Of a DNA stretch of 64,000 nucleotides, positions 1 to 8,224 are shown piece after piece. The notes beneath the pieces were generated by a model that was not told the DNA's origin, did not search any database, and saw only the letters and a program-made list of their open reading frames with translations. This DNA comes from Peptococcus simiae (GTDB taxonomy: Bacteria; Bacillota; Peptococcia; Peptococcales; Peptococcaceae), in the NCBI RefSeq assembly GCF_046097595.1, contig NZ_JBJUVG010000002.1:186001-250000 (forward strand), written 5' to 3'. How positions within the stretch are numbered: position 1 is the stretch's first letter; each line of letters begins with the position of its first letter. The position numbers and the translations under genes are program-made.

Positions 1-141
1 CAGACGTTTACCGCCGGCAGCTAAGTTTCCTCTGGCCTGGACACTGATAAATTCCGGATCAGTTGATAAGAACGTCATAAGGTAGTCTTCTACCTTACGA
101 AGTCTATTTTTCAAAAATTTATGTTGAAGGATATTCTTCAT
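1..141 (-). CDS. hepT: Heptaprenyl diphosphate synthase component II (partial, N-terminus only)
   Basis: Only the first 47 codons lie in the window; the gene continues past base 1. The translation begins MKNILQHKFLKNRL and reaches a DPEFI...AAGGKRL stretch, which is the N-terminal GGKRLRP-type motif of long-chain trans-polyprenyl diphosphate synthases. The family condenses isopentenyl units onto farnesyl diphosphate to make the menaquinone side chain. Its ATG overlaps the stop of the preceding gene as ATGA, so the two are probably translationally coupled. The preceding gene resembles the non-catalytic subunit, which makes the heptaprenyl (two-component) type likely. The catalytic DDxxD motifs are outside the window, so chain length and activity cannot be judged. 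Confidence 0.75.
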   Translation of the reverse strand, partial: MKNILQHKFLKNRLRKVEDYLMTFLSTDPEFISVQARGNLAAGGKRL

Positions 142-845
142 ATCGTCTGTTCGGCCTCCAGTGCAGGTATAGAAAATTGAACAAGCGGTACTTTCTGGTA
201 TGCCTCTTGTAGGCGAATGAGGTCCTGGGTGGCTTGGGTCAGAGCGGGCACTTGGCTAACTGCCGATAAAAAAGGCGTCCAATTAGCACAAACCAACCCT
301 TGGACCAGGTCAGGAAGATGGTCTTGAACCACTAGAGGGGTTTCGCCAAAATCATCGGCATGGTCCGCTGCAATAGCAATCTCATAAGCCAGGAGCGTCT
401 CCGGATAGCTGAGCATCCGGGTGTCTTGAGGCACGTTCTCCAGGCTCATATTGGTCAGGTCATTATAGAAAGGCAGGAGGCTTTCCAACCAGCCCTTGAG
501 TAAGTCAAACTCATTTTCTGAAATCATTCTTTGGGCAAAGCGCGCGCTCAGTAAATCGCCATTTAAGACGGCCATTTCCAGTTTTGTATCGGTCTCAGAA
601 TGAGTTAAGCCCATGGTTAGGATATGTAACTTAACAGCTAAAAAGACCATGGCGCTATTAATGCTGAAGCGCAGGGCCCGGTCTGGATTTTTGGCTTCCG
701 GAAATAGGAGTTTAGGCATCTGCAAGGCACTCATGACCTCAAAGCAGGTGAATTCCTCTGGAAATTCGGCAAAGATAGACTTTCCCGTTACAATAAATTC
801 CTTCTCTAATGATTGGATCATCGGCATATTCAGTTTTGTCAGCAT
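138..845 (-). CDS. hepS: Heptaprenyl diphosphate synthase component I (HepS-like)
   Basis: 235-aa soluble protein with no DDxxD motif. The mid-protein GDLLSARF segment (about residue 97) resembles the helix of the HEPPP_synt_1 family, the small regulatory subunit of two-component heptaprenyl diphosphate synthases. The assignment leans on context: the next gene, overlapping by ATGA, begins like a polyprenyl diphosphate synthase. Together they would supply the C35 tail for menaquinone, and menA lies at 13.4 kb. The start is well placed behind AAGGAGGGG. A possible extended -10 (TACAAT, 876-881) lies just upstream, so the pair may have its own promoter. The similarity is weak by eye, so the family call is moderate. 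Confidence 0.6.
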   Translation of the reverse strand: MLTKLNMPMIQSLEKEFIVTGKSIFAEFPEEFTCFEVMSALQMPKLLFPEAKNPDRALRFSINSAMVFLAVKLHILTMGLTHSETDTKLEMAVLNGDLLSARFAQRMISENEFDLLKGWLESLLPFYNDLTNMSLENVPQDTRMLSYPETLLAYEIAIAADHADDFGETPLVVQDHLPDLVQGLVCANWTPFLSAVSQVPALTQATQDLIRLQEAYQKVPLVQFSIPALEAEQTI

Positions 846-904
846 GACTATCCCCTCCTTTTCCGCTATTAATCAATTGTAACACAGCAGGGTAGAAAAA
901 TAAA

Positions 905-1474
905 TTAGCTGCCGCCCCTTTGTAAAATAAAGACTGTCCTGGCCCACCGTTCAAGGGCAGCCATCTCCTGCACCGCCTCTACTGCCGACTGTCCCCAGGT
1001 GATGGCTCCATGGTTGGCCAGAAGTAAGGCATTGGCCGATAGGCTGGCCTTGCCAACGGCCCGAGCAAGCTCATCACTGCCTGGGGTCATCTTAGCAATA
1101 TACCCTAATTGAGGAAAACGTAATTCAGCATCAAATAGAAACCGTTCCTGCCGAACCAGGTCTTGGGAGGCCAGGGCGGTCACAAAATCCGGATGGGCAT
1201 GACAGATAGCCAAAACCTCAGGCTTGGCCATATAAATGGCCCGGTGAAAGGCCCATTCCCGGCTGGGGACCGGGCCTTCAAGGATATTACCAGTCGCATC
1301 CAAATGAGAGAGGTCCTTGCTGCGTAAAAGAGCCTTGGCCCGGCCGGTGGGAGTAATCATCAAGCCCTGGTCCGTACGCTTGCTCAGGTTGCCATCGGTA
1401 GCCGTAACTAGGCCGGCTTCGGCTAGAAGCTGGCTGGCCCGGATTAAGTCATCTTCAGCTACCCAATCAACCAT
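905..1474 (-). CDS. Class II aldolase (FucA/MtnB-like), probable 5-deoxyribulose- or methylthioribulose-1-phosphate aldolase
   Basis: 189-aa class II aldolase/adducin-family protein. The zinc ligands are visible as HAH (about residues 90-92) and the later NHG, and the acidic residue sits in the PSRE motif, the layout of L-fuculose-1-phosphate aldolase. I start at ATG 1474, overlapping mtnA by 8 bases behind AGGGG; this puts the normal short N-terminus before the GLVTATDGN motif, whereas longer upstream starts add an unrelated extension. It follows punA and mtnA in one operon, so the likely substrate is the ribulose 1-phosphate made by MtnA, split to dihydroxyacetone phosphate and an aldehyde. 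A dehydratase (MtnB) role is the alternative, but no other methionine-salvage enzyme is nearby. Confidence 0.75.
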   Translation of the reverse strand: MVDWVAEDDLIRASQLLAEAGLVTATDGNLSKRTDQGLMITPTGRAKALLRSKDLSHLDATGNILEGPVPSREWAFHRAIYMAKPEVLAICHAHPDFVTALASQDLVRQERFLFDAELRFPQLGYIAKMTPGSDELARAVGKASLSANALLLANHGAITWGQSAVEAVQEMAALERWARTVFILQRGGS

Positions 1475-2516
1475 GGCTTGCCCCTGGCTTCCAAAAGCCG
1501 TGTTCCGTAATAATTCCCCCTGTAACCAGTTCATAAGGGGTGACATCAAAGGCCGGATTGTAGTAAGTCACGTCAGGCACTTGCATGTTTTCTTCAAACC
1601 AGAGCTGGGTAAGTTCGCCCGGGTCCCGTTCTTCAATGGGAATTAGGCTGCCAGTTTCCAGAGACAAGTCAATGGTGCTGGTCGGGGCGCAGACATAAAA
1701 GGGAATGCCATGGGCCTGGGCCAAAACGGCCAGGCTATAAGTGCCAATTTTATTGGCGACATCGCCGTTAGCAGTGATCCGGTCTGCACCGACAAAGATA
1801 CCCTTAATGGGCTCTGTCTTCATGCAAATGCCAGCCATGCTATCGGTAATCAGCCTGACGGGCACCTGGTTCTTGGCCAATTCAAAGGCTGTTAACCGCA
1901 TCCCCTGCAAGACCGGTCGGGTTTCGCAGGCAATCACAGATACGGTCTTCCCCTCTTCTCTAGCCCGATAAATGGGGGCCAAGGCTGTACCCTTGGCGCC
2001 CCCAGTGGCAAGGACCCCGGCATTGCAATGGGTCATGACCAGGTCACCGTCTTCCAACAGGCTGGCGCCGGTCCGACCGATGGCCTCTTCAGCTGCCTTA
2101 ATCGCACTTTTCAGTAGGCCTGTGCAAAATTCAATATCATTAATAATTTTATCGACTGGCGCTCCGGCTAACCGTTGGAAAGCGGACATAACCATATCGA
2201 CATCTCGGGATAAGTTAACCGCTGTTGGCCGGGCACTTTTAAGGTAGGTTGCCGCTCCCCGCATTTGCCCCCAGAAGAATAGACGGTCATCCGTCCGAAT
2301 CGTATGGGCGTATAAGACCAAACCGTAGGCAGCGACTAAGCCAATAGCCGGTGCCCCCCGCACTTCAAGATTTTTAATAGCCAGGTAGACGTCATCGATG
2401 GTCTTGAGGTCCTTTAAAACCAGGTCCATGGGCAGCCGCGTTTGATCAATGATGGTAATGGTATTGTTTTCACGGTCATAATCGATTACAGCTGGTAATC
2501 CGGCACCGCTATTCAT
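1467..2516 (-). CDS. mtnA: S-methyl-5-thioribose-1-phosphate isomerase
   Basis: 349-aa member of the eIF2B-like aldose-ketose isomerases. It converts methylthioribose 1-phosphate (and, in known homologues, 5-deoxyribose 1-phosphate) to the ribulose 1-phosphate. Visible hallmarks are the N-terminal IDQTRLP, the VRGAPAIG motif, the catalytic Cys in HCNAG and catalytic Asp in GADRI, and the closing YELVTGGIITEHG. Start ATG 2516 has GGAGGGG seated in the end of punA; the reading frame runs further upstream but only through punA sequence. It lies between a purine nucleoside phosphorylase and a class II aldolase, giving a three-step route from a 5'-modified nucleoside to DHAP. Confidence 0.92.
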   Translation of the reverse strand: MNSGAGLPAVIDYDRENNTITIIDQTRLPMDLVLKDLKTIDDVYLAIKNLEVRGAPAIGLVAAYGLVLYAHTIRTDDRLFFWGQMRGAATYLKSARPTAVNLSRDVDMVMSAFQRLAGAPVDKIINDIEFCTGLLKSAIKAAEEAIGRTGASLLEDGDLVMTHCNAGVLATGGAKGTALAPIYRAREEGKTVSVIACETRPVLQGMRLTAFELAKNQVPVRLITDSMAGICMKTEPIKGIFVGADRITANGDVANKIGTYSLAVLAQAHGIPFYVCAPTSTIDLSLETGSLIPIEERDPGELTQLWFEENMQVPDVTYYNPAFDVTPYELVTGGIITEHGFWKPGASHG

Positions 2517-2517
2517 A

Positions 2518-3324
2518 CTACCCCTCCAGGTCTTTAATCGTTTCAATAATAAGATTCGAGAATTTTTCTTCGACAGCCTTGCCGGCCCGTAAGACATCCT
2601 CTTCCGTCAACCGGTCTGGCAGGATACCGGCTGCCATATTAGCAATACAGGAAATGCCGATGACTTGCATTTGCAGGGCATTGGCGGCCGTCACCTCATG
2701 AATGGTAGACATGCCCACTGCGTCCCCGCCCCAAATGCGGAAGGCCCGGATTTCTGCCGGCGTTTCATAGCTCGGCCCGGAAGTCGCGACGTAAACCCCT
2801 TCCTGGAGGGGCATCTTTAGGCGGTCCGCCGCCTGGCGGACCTTGTCCTGTAGAATCGGCGCATAGGCGTAAGTCATATCCGGAAAGCGGAGTTCCCCTT
2901 CAGCAACCGGGCCAATGAGGGCGTTGTTGCCGGTGAAGTTGATGTGGTCGGTAATCAACATGAGGTCACCGACAGAAAAGCGCTCGTTGATGCCGCCGGC
3001 AGCATTAGACACAATCAGGGTCTTTATCCCCAGCTGGTGCATCAGGCGAATCGGGTAAACCACATCAGTTAGGTCATAGCCCTCATAGTAATGTAACCGG
3101 CCCTGCATGGCCAGGATGCTTTGCCCGGCCAATTGGCCACAGATGAGCTGGCCACGATGACCCGGGGCTGTAGATACCTTAAATCCAGGAATATCTGAAT
3201 AAGGGATGGTGAGGGCCTGGTTAATTCGGTCAGCGATACTATTTAAACCGGACCCTAGAATAAGGCCAATGGTCGGCTTTTGATCAGCGATTGCTTGTAA
3301 AATTTGCGGGAAGGGCTTTTCCAT
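2518..3324 (-). CDS. punA: Purine nucleoside phosphorylase, trimeric PunA type
   Basis: 268-aa cytosolic enzyme that cleaves purine nucleosides with phosphate to base and ribose 1-phosphate. Visible motifs are the phosphate loop LILGSGL, GHRGQL, MQGRLHYYEG, SNAAGG, the YETPAEIR loop and GMSTIHE. The Glu of that last motif and the Asn of CIANMAAG match the pair that selects 6-oxopurines in trimeric PNPs, so inosine, guanosine or 5'-modified inosines are favoured over methylthioadenosine. The start at ATG 3324 has TAAGGAGG eight bases upstream; the longer reading frame is ignored. It leads an operon with mtnA and the aldolase, and a terminator-like hairpin lies immediately before it. Confidence 0.9.
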   Translation of the reverse strand: MEKPFPQILQAIADQKPTIGLILGSGLNSIADRINQALTIPYSDIPGFKVSTAPGHRGQLICGQLAGQSILAMQGRLHYYEGYDLTDVVYPIRLMHQLGIKTLIVSNAAGGINERFSVGDLMLITDHINFTGNNALIGPVAEGELRFPDMTYAYAPILQDKVRQAADRLKMPLQEGVYVATSGPSYETPAEIRAFRIWGGDAVGMSTIHEVTAANALQMQVIGISCIANMAAGILPDRLTEEDVLRAGKAVEEKFSNLIIETIKDLEG

Positions 3325-3342
3325 CGTTTTTTCCTCCTTATG

Positions 3343-3374
3343 AAAAACCGGCACACTATATCAATGTGTGCCGG
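3343..3374 (-). terminator. Intrinsic terminator after ftsX / leader hairpin before punA
   Basis: Perfect 9-bp stem CCGGCACAC/GTGTGCCGG with a 9-base loop, followed in the minus direction by five T. It lies between the ftsX stop and the punA ribosome binding site, so it both ends the ftsEX operon and could act as an attenuator for punA, which has no obvious promoter of its own in the gap. Confidence 0.8.
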
Positions 3375-3379
3375 TCAAA

Positions 3380-4270
3380 TTAAACGTTTAAATGCTTGCG
3401 GACGGCAAAAGCACTACCTATAGCACCAAGAATAACCCCTATGGCCAACAAAAGTCCCATTAATGCATAAATGACCGTCATATTTAAATAGATGGGTAAA
3501 AAAGGCAGTAAGTGAGAAATATAGTCCTCCATTTTCCCATAGCCAAAAGTCAGGCCGATGATGGAAATGATTGAGCCAACGGCACCAATAATAATGCCCT
3601 CTAAGAAAAAGGGCATCCGAATGGTGCTGGCGGAGGCACCGATGAGGGACATAATCGTGATTTCCTCCCGCCGACCGGAAACGGTCAGGCTAATGGTGCT
3701 GCTAATTAAAAAGAGGGTGGCAAAGAGCATCAGGGCGACGGCAAGGAAAACGAAAACCTTGACCGAATGATTGAGTTTGACCACATTTTGGACCAGGTCT
3801 TGGCCATATCGCAAATCGTCGACCCCTTCCATACCTTTTATTTTTGCAGCGACCTGGTCGCTGGCATCGGCATTTTCTAAGCGAATCCGGTAGGCATCCG
3901 GCAGGGGGTTGTCCCCGTCTAGGGATATTTTTAAGTCGTCATTCTCTTGAAAGCGAGCATTCAACTCATTGATTGCATCCTCTTTACTCACAAACTTGAC
4001 TTCAGCCACATCCGGCAGTTTGCCGATGCTATCGCCCAACTGGGCAATTTGATCGTTGGATAGGCCGGCATTTAAATAAGCCACCATTTCCAGTTCAGAC
4101 TCTACTTTTTGAGATGCTGCCTGGCTATTCAAGGCAAAGAGGATGACCGCCCCCAAGATAAATAGGGTAATGGCGATGGTAATGACCGTCAACCCGGCCA
4201 TGGCCTTGTGTCTGAAGAGGGCGCGGAAGGTATCCCGCAGGCCATAAAGCATATGATTAATCCATTTCAC
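3380..4270 (-). CDS. ftsX: Cell division protein FtsX
   Basis: 296-aa permease-like protein with one membrane segment near residues 20-45, an extracytoplasmic domain of about 130 residues, and three further membrane helices in the C-terminal half, the standard FtsX topology. With FtsE it transmits a cytoplasmic ATP signal to a peptidoglycan hydrolase at the septum. I use GTG 4270, eight bases after AGGAGG and overlapping ftsE by 14; the open frame extends to 4546 but that part is antisense-free ftsE sequence read in another frame. It is the last gene of the long yhbY-to-ftsX run and is followed by a strong terminator. Confidence 0.93.
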   Translation of the reverse strand: MKWINHMLYGLRDTFRALFRHKAMAGLTVITIAITLFILGAVILFALNSQAASQKVESELEMVAYLNAGLSNDQIAQLGDSIGKLPDVAEVKFVSKEDAINELNARFQENDDLKISLDGDNPLPDAYRIRLENADASDQVAAKIKGMEGVDDLRYGQDLVQNVVKLNHSVKVFVFLAVALMLFATLFLISSTISLTVSGRREEITIMSLIGASASTIRMPFFLEGIIIGAVGSIISIIGLTFGYGKMEDYISHLLPFLPIYLNMTVIYALMGLLLAIGVILGAIGSAFAVRKHLNV

Positions 4271-4952
4271 GGTTGAGTCCTCCTGCCTGCGGCTTACTAT
4301 CAGCAACAATCCGACCCTCAAATAAACTGATGACCCGGTGCTTATGGTTATCCAGTAAGCGGTGGTCATGGGTGGCCATGATGACTGTTGCCCCACTTTG
4401 GTGGATATTTTCCATGAGCTGCATGATGCCGCTGGCCGTTTGCTGGTCCAGGTTCCCGGTGGGCTCGTCACAGATGACAAGGCGCGGGTTGTTGATGACG
4501 GCTCTTGCAATAGATACCCGTTGTTGCTCACCGGCAGACAATTCATCCGGCCGGTGGTTCATTCTATCCTGTAAACCGACAAATTGCAGGGCGTCTCGGC
4601 TTTTTCGACGGACTTCTCGGCTATTCAAGCCCATGCACTCACAGGCAAAGGCAACGTTTTCAAAGGCTGTCCGGTCAGAAAGCAGGCGGAAGTTTTGAAA
4701 GACAAAGCCGATATTTCGGCGATAGGCCGGAATTTTACCGGCCGGTATCCGGTTAAGCCGCAAGCCATCGACAGTGATGGCCCCTTCGGTGACATCATAT
4801 TCTTTTAGAAGCAGTTTGATAAGGGTTGATTTGCCGGCCCCACTCATGCCGACAATATAAACGAATTCACCATCATGGATTGTCAAATTGATATCTTCTA
4901 AAGCAACCGTTCCATTTTTAAATTGCTTTTTTACCTTTTCAAATCGAATCAT
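4257..4952 (-). CDS. ftsE: Cell division ATP-binding protein FtsE
   Basis: 231-aa ABC ATPase. Walker A is GMSGAGKST, the Q-loop VFQNFRLL, the signature ELSAGEQQRVSIARA, Walker B LVICDEPTGNLD, and the switch His is in ATHDH. The LSAGEQQR form of the signature (rather than LSGGQ) is usual in FtsE. Start ATG 4952 gives the typical MIRFE N-terminus; the longer frame to 5012 has no better start. The gene follows the lipid kinase by 29 bases and overlaps ftsX, so ATPase and membrane partner are co-translated. A coiled-coil M23 hydrolase at 11-12 kb is a candidate target of this complex. Confidence 0.95.
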   Translation of the reverse strand: MIRFEKVKKQFKNGTVALEDINLTIHDGEFVYIVGMSGAGKSTLIKLLLKEYDVTEGAITVDGLRLNRIPAGKIPAYRRNIGFVFQNFRLLSDRTAFENVAFACECMGLNSREVRRKSRDALQFVGLQDRMNHRPDELSAGEQQRVSIARAVINNPRLVICDEPTGNLDQQTASGIMQLMENIHQSGATVIMATHDHRLLDNHKHRVISLFEGRIVADSKPQAGGLNREMD

Positions 4953-4981
4953 GAACGAGCTACCATCCTTGTAAAATTGAT

Positions 4982-5866
4982 CTAATAAATCAAGCGAATT
5001 TGTCTCTCGCAAACGCGAATGGTGACATCTGTATGTTTCCCGCCGGATTCACCATCTAGGGTCCAGACCAGGGGCACGTCCGTCTGGACACGAATTTCCT
5101 TGCCATGAATGCAACGGACCATGTCATTATTATAGTCCTTTTCAACCATAGCGCGCATTAAATTATGAAATTCAATGGGATTTTGAGGCGCCTTGACCGC
5201 CAAGATTTCCAAAATACCGTCCGACAGAGAGACCATGTCTTCAGGAAATTGTAAGACCCCGCCTAGGGATAGGGAGTTGGCGACGGCCAAAAAACAATAC
5301 TTACTCGTCATGGCTTTTCCATCAACCGTCAGTTCCAAGGGAAATTCCTGGGTGATTTCCTGGATTTTACGGGCCCCTTCAAAGTAGTAGGCAAAGCGGC
5401 CAAAGGCATTTTTCAGGGCCTGGGGCGTTGAAAATGAAACGTCGGAGAAGAGGCCACAGGCCGCTACGTAGGTGAAGTACTCACCATTAAATTCGCCAAC
5501 ATCATGGGGAAAGGGTTTCCCCTCTACGATATTGCGGGCAGCCTGACGAGGAATCCGGCTGAGCTGGTGACTGCTGGCAAAATCATTTGTCGTGCCGGCC
5601 GGAATATAACCTAGGGGGACATCCCAGCCACTTAAAAGGATACCGTTAACCACTTCATTGAGGGTTCCGTCACCACCGGCACAAACGATGATATCGTATT
5701 CTTTTGCTGCCCGAGCCACATGTTCTTGCCCATCACCGGCACACTTGGTGATATAAAGGGTTACGAGATAATCGGCATCAGAGAAGACTTTCACGACACT
5801 CAGCAAGTTATCCCGTAAGCTGCTTCTGCCGGCGGCAGGATTGATTATAAAGAGCAGCTTTTTCAT
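4982..5866 (-). CDS. Diacylglycerol kinase-family lipid kinase (YegS/DgkB type)
   Basis: 294-aa soluble lipid kinase. The nucleotide-binding motif GGDGTLNEVVNGI lies at about residues 64-76, after an N-terminal NPAAG motif, with GTTNDFA downstream; these define the DAGK catalytic family. The likely reaction is ATP-dependent phosphorylation of diacylglycerol or a related lipid at the membrane face, recycling lipid from envelope synthesis. Start ATG 5866 follows TTAGGAGGTGG. It sits 21 bases after murI and 29 before ftsE, within an operon rich in envelope functions. The exact lipid substrate cannot be read from sequence. Confidence 0.85.
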   Translation of the reverse strand: MKKLLFIINPAAGRSSLRDNLLSVVKVFSDADYLVTLYITKCAGDGQEHVARAAKEYDIIVCAGGDGTLNEVVNGILLSGWDVPLGYIPAGTTNDFASSHQLSRIPRQAARNIVEGKPFPHDVGEFNGEYFTYVAACGLFSDVSFSTPQALKNAFGRFAYYFEGARKIQEITQEFPLELTVDGKAMTSKYCFLAVANSLSLGGVLQFPEDMVSLSDGILEILAVKAPQNPIEFHNLMRAMVEKDYNNDMVRCIHGKEIRVQTDVPLVWTLDGESGGKHTDVTIRVCERQIRLIY

Positions 5867-5887
5867 ACGTCACCACCTCCTAAACAT

Positions 5888-6649
5888 CTAGCTACGGCGC
5901 AAACAGGCTTGGAAAAAGTCTTCTTCCTTACTGGCCGGTCGTCCCGAAACAATAAATTGGGGACGGGGCTCTGCCCCCTGACCATCTTCATGATAGACAA
6001 TCAACTTTTGTAATTGCTTCACGGTGCCGGCATTGCCATCGATAATATCAATGGCCGGCGGAAGAATGGCCTCTAATAGAGGCTTAAAGTAAAGGAAGTG
6101 GGTGCAACCTAAAACCAAGGCCCCCACAGTGGATAAGTCATACGGCTGAAGCTGGTCTCGCAGGTATTGCTCAACAGCAGGGCTATCGAAGTCCCCTTTT
6201 TCTGCAAAGGCAACCAGCTCTTGTAGGGATAAGCGCTGGACCCGGTCCTCTGCCGCCAAATTTTTTATCAGCCGGGTGAGTTTATCCAGCCTAAGGGTCA
6301 AGTCAGTGGCACTGACCAGGATTTTTTTATCCACAGCCTCCTTAAGCACCGCCGGTTTGACAGCCGGTTCCATACCAACAATGGGAAAGTCTGTCTGGGC
6401 ACGCAAAAAATCGGCCGCAGCGCTGGTGGCCGTGTTGCAGGCCAAAAGCAAGGCCTGGATATTGTAAGGCTTAAGGTCTTCTAGAACCTCTATCATATAA
6501 GCCCGGATCCGCTCCGGTGTCTTATTCCCATAGGGAACGTGATCCTGATCTGCATAAAAAATAAGCGGCAGGTGCGGCATCCGGCGTTGAACCTCTGCCA
6601 TAACAGTGAGCCCGCCAATCCCCGAATCAAAGATGGCAACAGGTCTCAT
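5888..6649 (-). CDS. murI: Glutamate racemase
   Basis: 253-aa cofactor-independent racemase making D-glutamate for peptidoglycan. The N-terminus reads FDSGIGGLTV, the first catalytic Cys is in ACNTATSAA (about residue 70) and the second in LGCTHF (about residue 182), the two-base arrangement of the Asp/Glu racemase family. Length is normal. The start overlaps the rsfS stop by ATGA. In Bacillota murI is often elsewhere; here it is part of the nadD-yqeK-rsfS run. Confidence 0.93.
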   Translation of the reverse strand: MRPVAIFDSGIGGLTVMAEVQRRMPHLPLIFYADQDHVPYGNKTPERIRAYMIEVLEDLKPYNIQALLLACNTATSAAADFLRAQTDFPIVGMEPAVKPAVLKEAVDKKILVSATDLTLRLDKLTRLIKNLAAEDRVQRLSLQELVAFAEKGDFDSPAVEQYLRDQLQPYDLSTVGALVLGCTHFLYFKPLLEAILPPAIDIIDGNAGTVKQLQKLIVYHEDGQGAEPRPQFIVSGRPASKEEDFFQACLRRS

Positions 6650-7017
6650 GATTGTTCTTCAGAAGGGCCACCCGTTAAGGCGTCGGTAGCGACTTCCTCA
6701 GCATCGCCCCATAATTTTTCCAGGCCATAATAACTACGCTCTTCAGCCGTAAAGATATGTACGATGATATCGCCATAGTCCATTAGAATCCAGGTGCCTT
6801 CGCGCAAGCCTTCAATCCGCAAAGGCTTTTGACCGCCGGCTTTGAAGACTTCCTCCTCAACATAATGGGCCAGGGCTTGGGCATGGGTATTGTTTAATGC
6901 TGTCACCAGGACAAAGTAGTCCCCGATGCTGGATAAGGCGCCGATTTCCAGAACCTTGATATCTTCGCCCTTGTGCTGGTCTAATGTTTGAACAATGCTT
7001 TTCAGTTCAAGTTCCAA
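6646..7017 (-). CDS. rsfS: Ribosomal silencing factor RsfS
   Basis: 123-aa protein of the Iojap/RsfS family, which binds ribosomal protein uL14 and blocks subunit joining during starvation. The conserved core is visible: DYFVLVTA, then REGTWILMDYGDIIVHIF and YYGLEKLWGDA. It follows yqeK by 27 bases and overlaps murI by four, the usual nadD-yqeK-rsfS order. A short acidic C-terminal tail after the WGDA motif is lineage-specific. Confidence 0.93.
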   Translation of the reverse strand: MELELKSIVQTLDQHKGEDIKVLEIGALSSIGDYFVLVTALNNTHAQALAHYVEEEVFKAGGQKPLRIEGLREGTWILMDYGDIIVHIFTAEERSYYGLEKLWGDAEEVATDALTGGPSEEQS

Positions 7018-7044
7018 GTTAAAACTCCTTTGTATTCGCCTATT

Positions 7045-7623
7045 TCAATTTAAGACCTCAGTTATCAGCCAGTTGTACATGAGAATTGAGTTGGAGTGAA
7101 TTACTTTTCTTTCACTTAAGAGCCAGGTGAGCGTATTAGACAAGGCTAGGAAGAGACCTTCGTCTAAGTTTTTCTCTGTAGCCTGACGTACCGCCTCTAG
7201 CCCGGGCGTTGTCCGGCCCGGTTCAATATAGTCAGCCAGGTAGACGACCTTTTCCAGTAGGGACATGTTGGCCCGTCCGACCGTATGACTAGCCATGGCT
7301 TGTAAGACGTCCTTATTAGTAATCGTACCCGATTTTTCCAGAAGATATGCGCCAACGACCCCATGTAGTAAGTCCGGCACCTTTTCTTCACAGGGGTCGG
7401 TGATGAGCTGCCCCTCTTGGGCAATCTCGTATAGCCGCCCTTGGTCCAGTTTTTTAGCATAGTCATGCATCAGCCCTGCCAGATAGGCCGCATCCACATC
7501 AGCCCCATACTTTTCAGCCAACCGGGCGGCTGTATCAGCGACCCGGTCACAGTGGGCCAGGCGCTTGGGGCCCAGCGCCTGGCTGAGTAAGGTTCGGAAT
7601 TGCTCATACTTCAAGATGGTCAT
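7045..7623 (-). CDS. yqeK: HD-domain hydrolase YqeK (diadenosine tetraphosphate hydrolase family)
   Basis: 192-aa HD-superfamily phosphohydrolase. Metal ligands are seen as H in LAHCDRVADTA, HD in GLMHDYAK, the later LLHGVVGAY and ASHTVGR histidines and the final D in VVYLADYIEPGR. YqeK homologues hydrolyse Ap4A symmetrically. I start at ATG 7623, overlapping nadD by 20 bases, because this gives the normal short lead before the first His; the frame continues to 7707 only through nadD. It is sandwiched between nadD and rsfS. Confidence 0.9.
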   Translation of the reverse strand: MTILKYEQFRTLLSQALGPKRLAHCDRVADTAARLAEKYGADVDAAYLAGLMHDYAKKLDQGRLYEIAQEGQLITDPCEEKVPDLLHGVVGAYLLEKSGTITNKDVLQAMASHTVGRANMSLLEKVVYLADYIEPGRTTPGLEAVRQATEKNLDEGLFLALSNTLTWLLSERKVIHSNSILMYNWLITEVLN

Positions 7624-8224
7624 CCCCCATTTGATACAAGTGTTTGGCCCGGATATACCCGGCCACGTCGTCCGCCAACCAACCCTCCGGGCTATCGCCT
7701 TGAGCAATTCTAGTCCGGATAGCCGTTGAAGAAATAGCCAGTTGCGGGACGCTTGTCAGAATCATGCCCTGGCCACTTTTAACGGCTGTTTCTTCTAAAA
7801 CCAGGTTACCGGTCAAGAGATAGCCGGGCCGCCGGGCAATGATTAGACAGGCCTGGTCCAGGATTTCCTCCCAGCGGTGCCAGGTACAGAATTGATGGTA
7901 GGCATCGCCACCGGTCACCAGGTAGAGCTGGCTATCCGGGTAGCGCTGGGCGATTTTTGCCAGGGTATCAACCGTATAAGAGGGTCCCTGACGCCGGCTT
8001 TCTAAATCAGAGACCTCTATGCCCTCAATATTGGCGAAGGCCAGCCGGGTCATCGCCAGCCGATCTTCAAAGGAGGCTTGCTTGAGATTCTTTTTGTGCG
8101 GCGGCGTGTAGGCCGGCGCTACAAGGGTCAGGTCAAACTGAAAGCGCGCCATCAAATGGGTCAAAATAGCCTTATGGGCCTGGTGGGGCGGGTTAAAACT
8201 CCCGCCGAAAAAAGCGATCCGCAT
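7604..8224 (-). CDS. nadD: Nicotinate-nucleotide adenylyltransferase
   Basis: 206-aa nucleotidyltransferase adenylating nicotinate mononucleotide in NAD synthesis. The HxGH-type ATP site appears as FGGSFNPPHQAH at the N-terminus, the second ATP motif as ISSTAIR near residue 167, and VTGGDAYHQF in the middle is the substrate loop. A GTG at 8227 and the ATG at 8224 are both possible starts, since proA ends as TGATG across them; ATG is chosen. In the operon proB-proA-nadD-yqeK-rsfS. Confidence 0.93.
   Translation of the reverse strand: MRIAFFGGSFNPPHQAHKAILTHLMARFQFDLTLVAPAYTPPHKKNLKQASFEDRLAMTRLAFANIEGIEVSDLESRRQGPSYTVDTLAKIAQRYPDSQLYLVTGGDAYHQFCTWHRWEEILDQACLIIARRPGYLLTGNLVLEETAVKSGQGMILTSVPQLAISSTAIRTRIAQGDSPEGWLADDVAGYIRAKHLYQMGDDHLEV

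Noticed and set aside
4270..4546. N-terminal extension of the ftsX frame
   Set aside because: It overlaps ftsE almost fully; a GTG with an ideal RBS at 4270 gives the normal FtsX length.
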